The position numbers were made by a program, and so were the translations under genes. The notes beneath the pieces are model-generated. The model saw nothing but the letters and a program-made list of their open reading frames with translations. It was not told the DNA's origin and searched no databases. From contig CAMLMI010000261.1 in NCBI GenBank assembly GCA_946480965.1, positions 1 to 6,727 on the forward strand: a stretch of 6,727 nucleotides of DNA, written 5' to 3'. The stretch's first letter is position 1. Each line of letters opens with the position of its first letter. This stretch comes from an uncultured Verrucomicrobiales bacterium (GTDB taxonomy: Bacteria > Verrucomicrobiota > Verrucomicrobiae > Limisphaerales > CANJSG01). Shown piece by piece: positions 6,442 to 6,727 of this stretch.

Positions 6442-6727
6442 ATGAGCGCCTCTCCCGTCATCTGTTTCGGCCAGCAGCCCTGCGGGTTTTTCCCGAAGCG
6501 CTTCCTCGTCGCCAAGTTCATCACCGCCCGGCGGCTCCAATCCGAGATCGGAGGCGAGATCGTCTTCTTCTACCACGACAGCGACCACGATCCGCGCGAG
6601 ACGCGGACGATACTGCGCCATCGCCGCATCGACGAGTTGATCGAGCTGAACTTCGCCTTCGACAACCAGGTTCAGCGCAAGTTCTCCCCGCTCTATCTGA
6701 AGCGCGTCCGCGCTGACTGGCACGCCA
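6442..6727 (+). CDS. BshC-like protein, N-terminal part (runs off the window)
   Basis: Ninety-five residues are visible and the frame is open at the right edge. There is no signal peptide or membrane segment, so it is cytoplasmic. The motif order GQQPCGFFP (10-18), a lysine (K25) and alanine-helix region, then VFFYHDSDHDPRET, resembles the core of bacillithiol synthase BshC (GQQ-x-G, then K, then VPVFW-x-x-EDHD-x-x-E). However, the roughly 80-100 residues that normally precede GQQ in BshC are missing, and the tryptophan-rich strand is changed. BshC joins cysteine to glucosaminyl-malate; whether this protein does so is unknown, and it may be a diverged relative with another substrate. The ATG at 6442 is the only sensible start and overlaps, as ATGA, the stop of a frame running through the repeat. 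There is no Shine-Dalgarno sequence. That it is a real gene is likely; the family assignment is tentative. Confidence 0.65.
   Translation, partial: MSASPVICFGQQPCGFFPKRFLVAKFITARRLQSEIGGEIVFFYHDSDHDPRETRTILRHRRIDELIELNFAFDNQVQRKFSPLYLKRVRADWHA

Noticed and set aside
6218..6445. 75-codon plus frame as a protein gene
   Set aside because: It is largely translated CACAGATG repeat without a recognisable domain; kept only as an observation about coupling.
6169..6723. 184-codon minus-strand frame across the repeat region
   Set aside because: Its most complex part is translated repeat (MDTDGHRSE, ATRRHKSRK), and the rest is opposite the BshC-like gene.

Overview
The window is GC-rich, gene-dense DNA that looks bacterial and most likely comes from a Verrucomicrobiota member, perhaps of the Pedosphaera/Limisphaerales type. 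This placement is an inference. It rests on the family mix (two DUF2911 proteins, a large secreted PIG-L deacetylase, an SSS symporter with a long insert), on 10-bp-phased CACAGATG repeats between genes, and on the lack of Shine-Dalgarno sequences at every start. No rRNA or marker gene is present to confirm it.

Layout: positions 1-46 hold a probable minus-strand promoter whose start codon lies at 8-6, so a divergent gene probably runs off the left edge. Positions 47-288 are non-coding as far as can be seen, apart from an operator-like inverted repeat at 232-246. All genes after that are on the plus strand: a secreted DUF2911 protein (289-840); a second secreted DUF2911 protein with a C-terminal TPR-like region (885-1760); a large secreted PIG-L/LmbE-type metal-dependent deacetylase with a beta-sandwich and a glutamine-amidotransferase-like C-terminal domain (about 1820-4372); a 48-residue single-pass membrane protein (4369-4515); a sodium:solute symporter (4512-6221); a repeat-filled spacer (6222-6441); and the start of a cytoplasmic protein resembling the core of the BshC bacillithiol synthase family (6442 to the right edge).

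The PIG-L, small membrane protein and symporter genes are joined by two ATGA overlaps and surely form one translational unit. A plausible reading is that the exported deacetylase removes an acyl group from an N-acylated sugar or glycoconjugate outside the cytoplasm, and that the symporter, perhaps with the small protein as a subunit, imports a product. The substrate cannot be read from the sequence. The DUF2911 proteins share the secreted location but have no known function.

The points most worth following are the small membrane protein, an overlapping stop/start at all six gene junctions, two repeat elements that sit inside open reading frames connecting neighbouring genes, and the combination of a PIG-L protein with a BshC-like protein.
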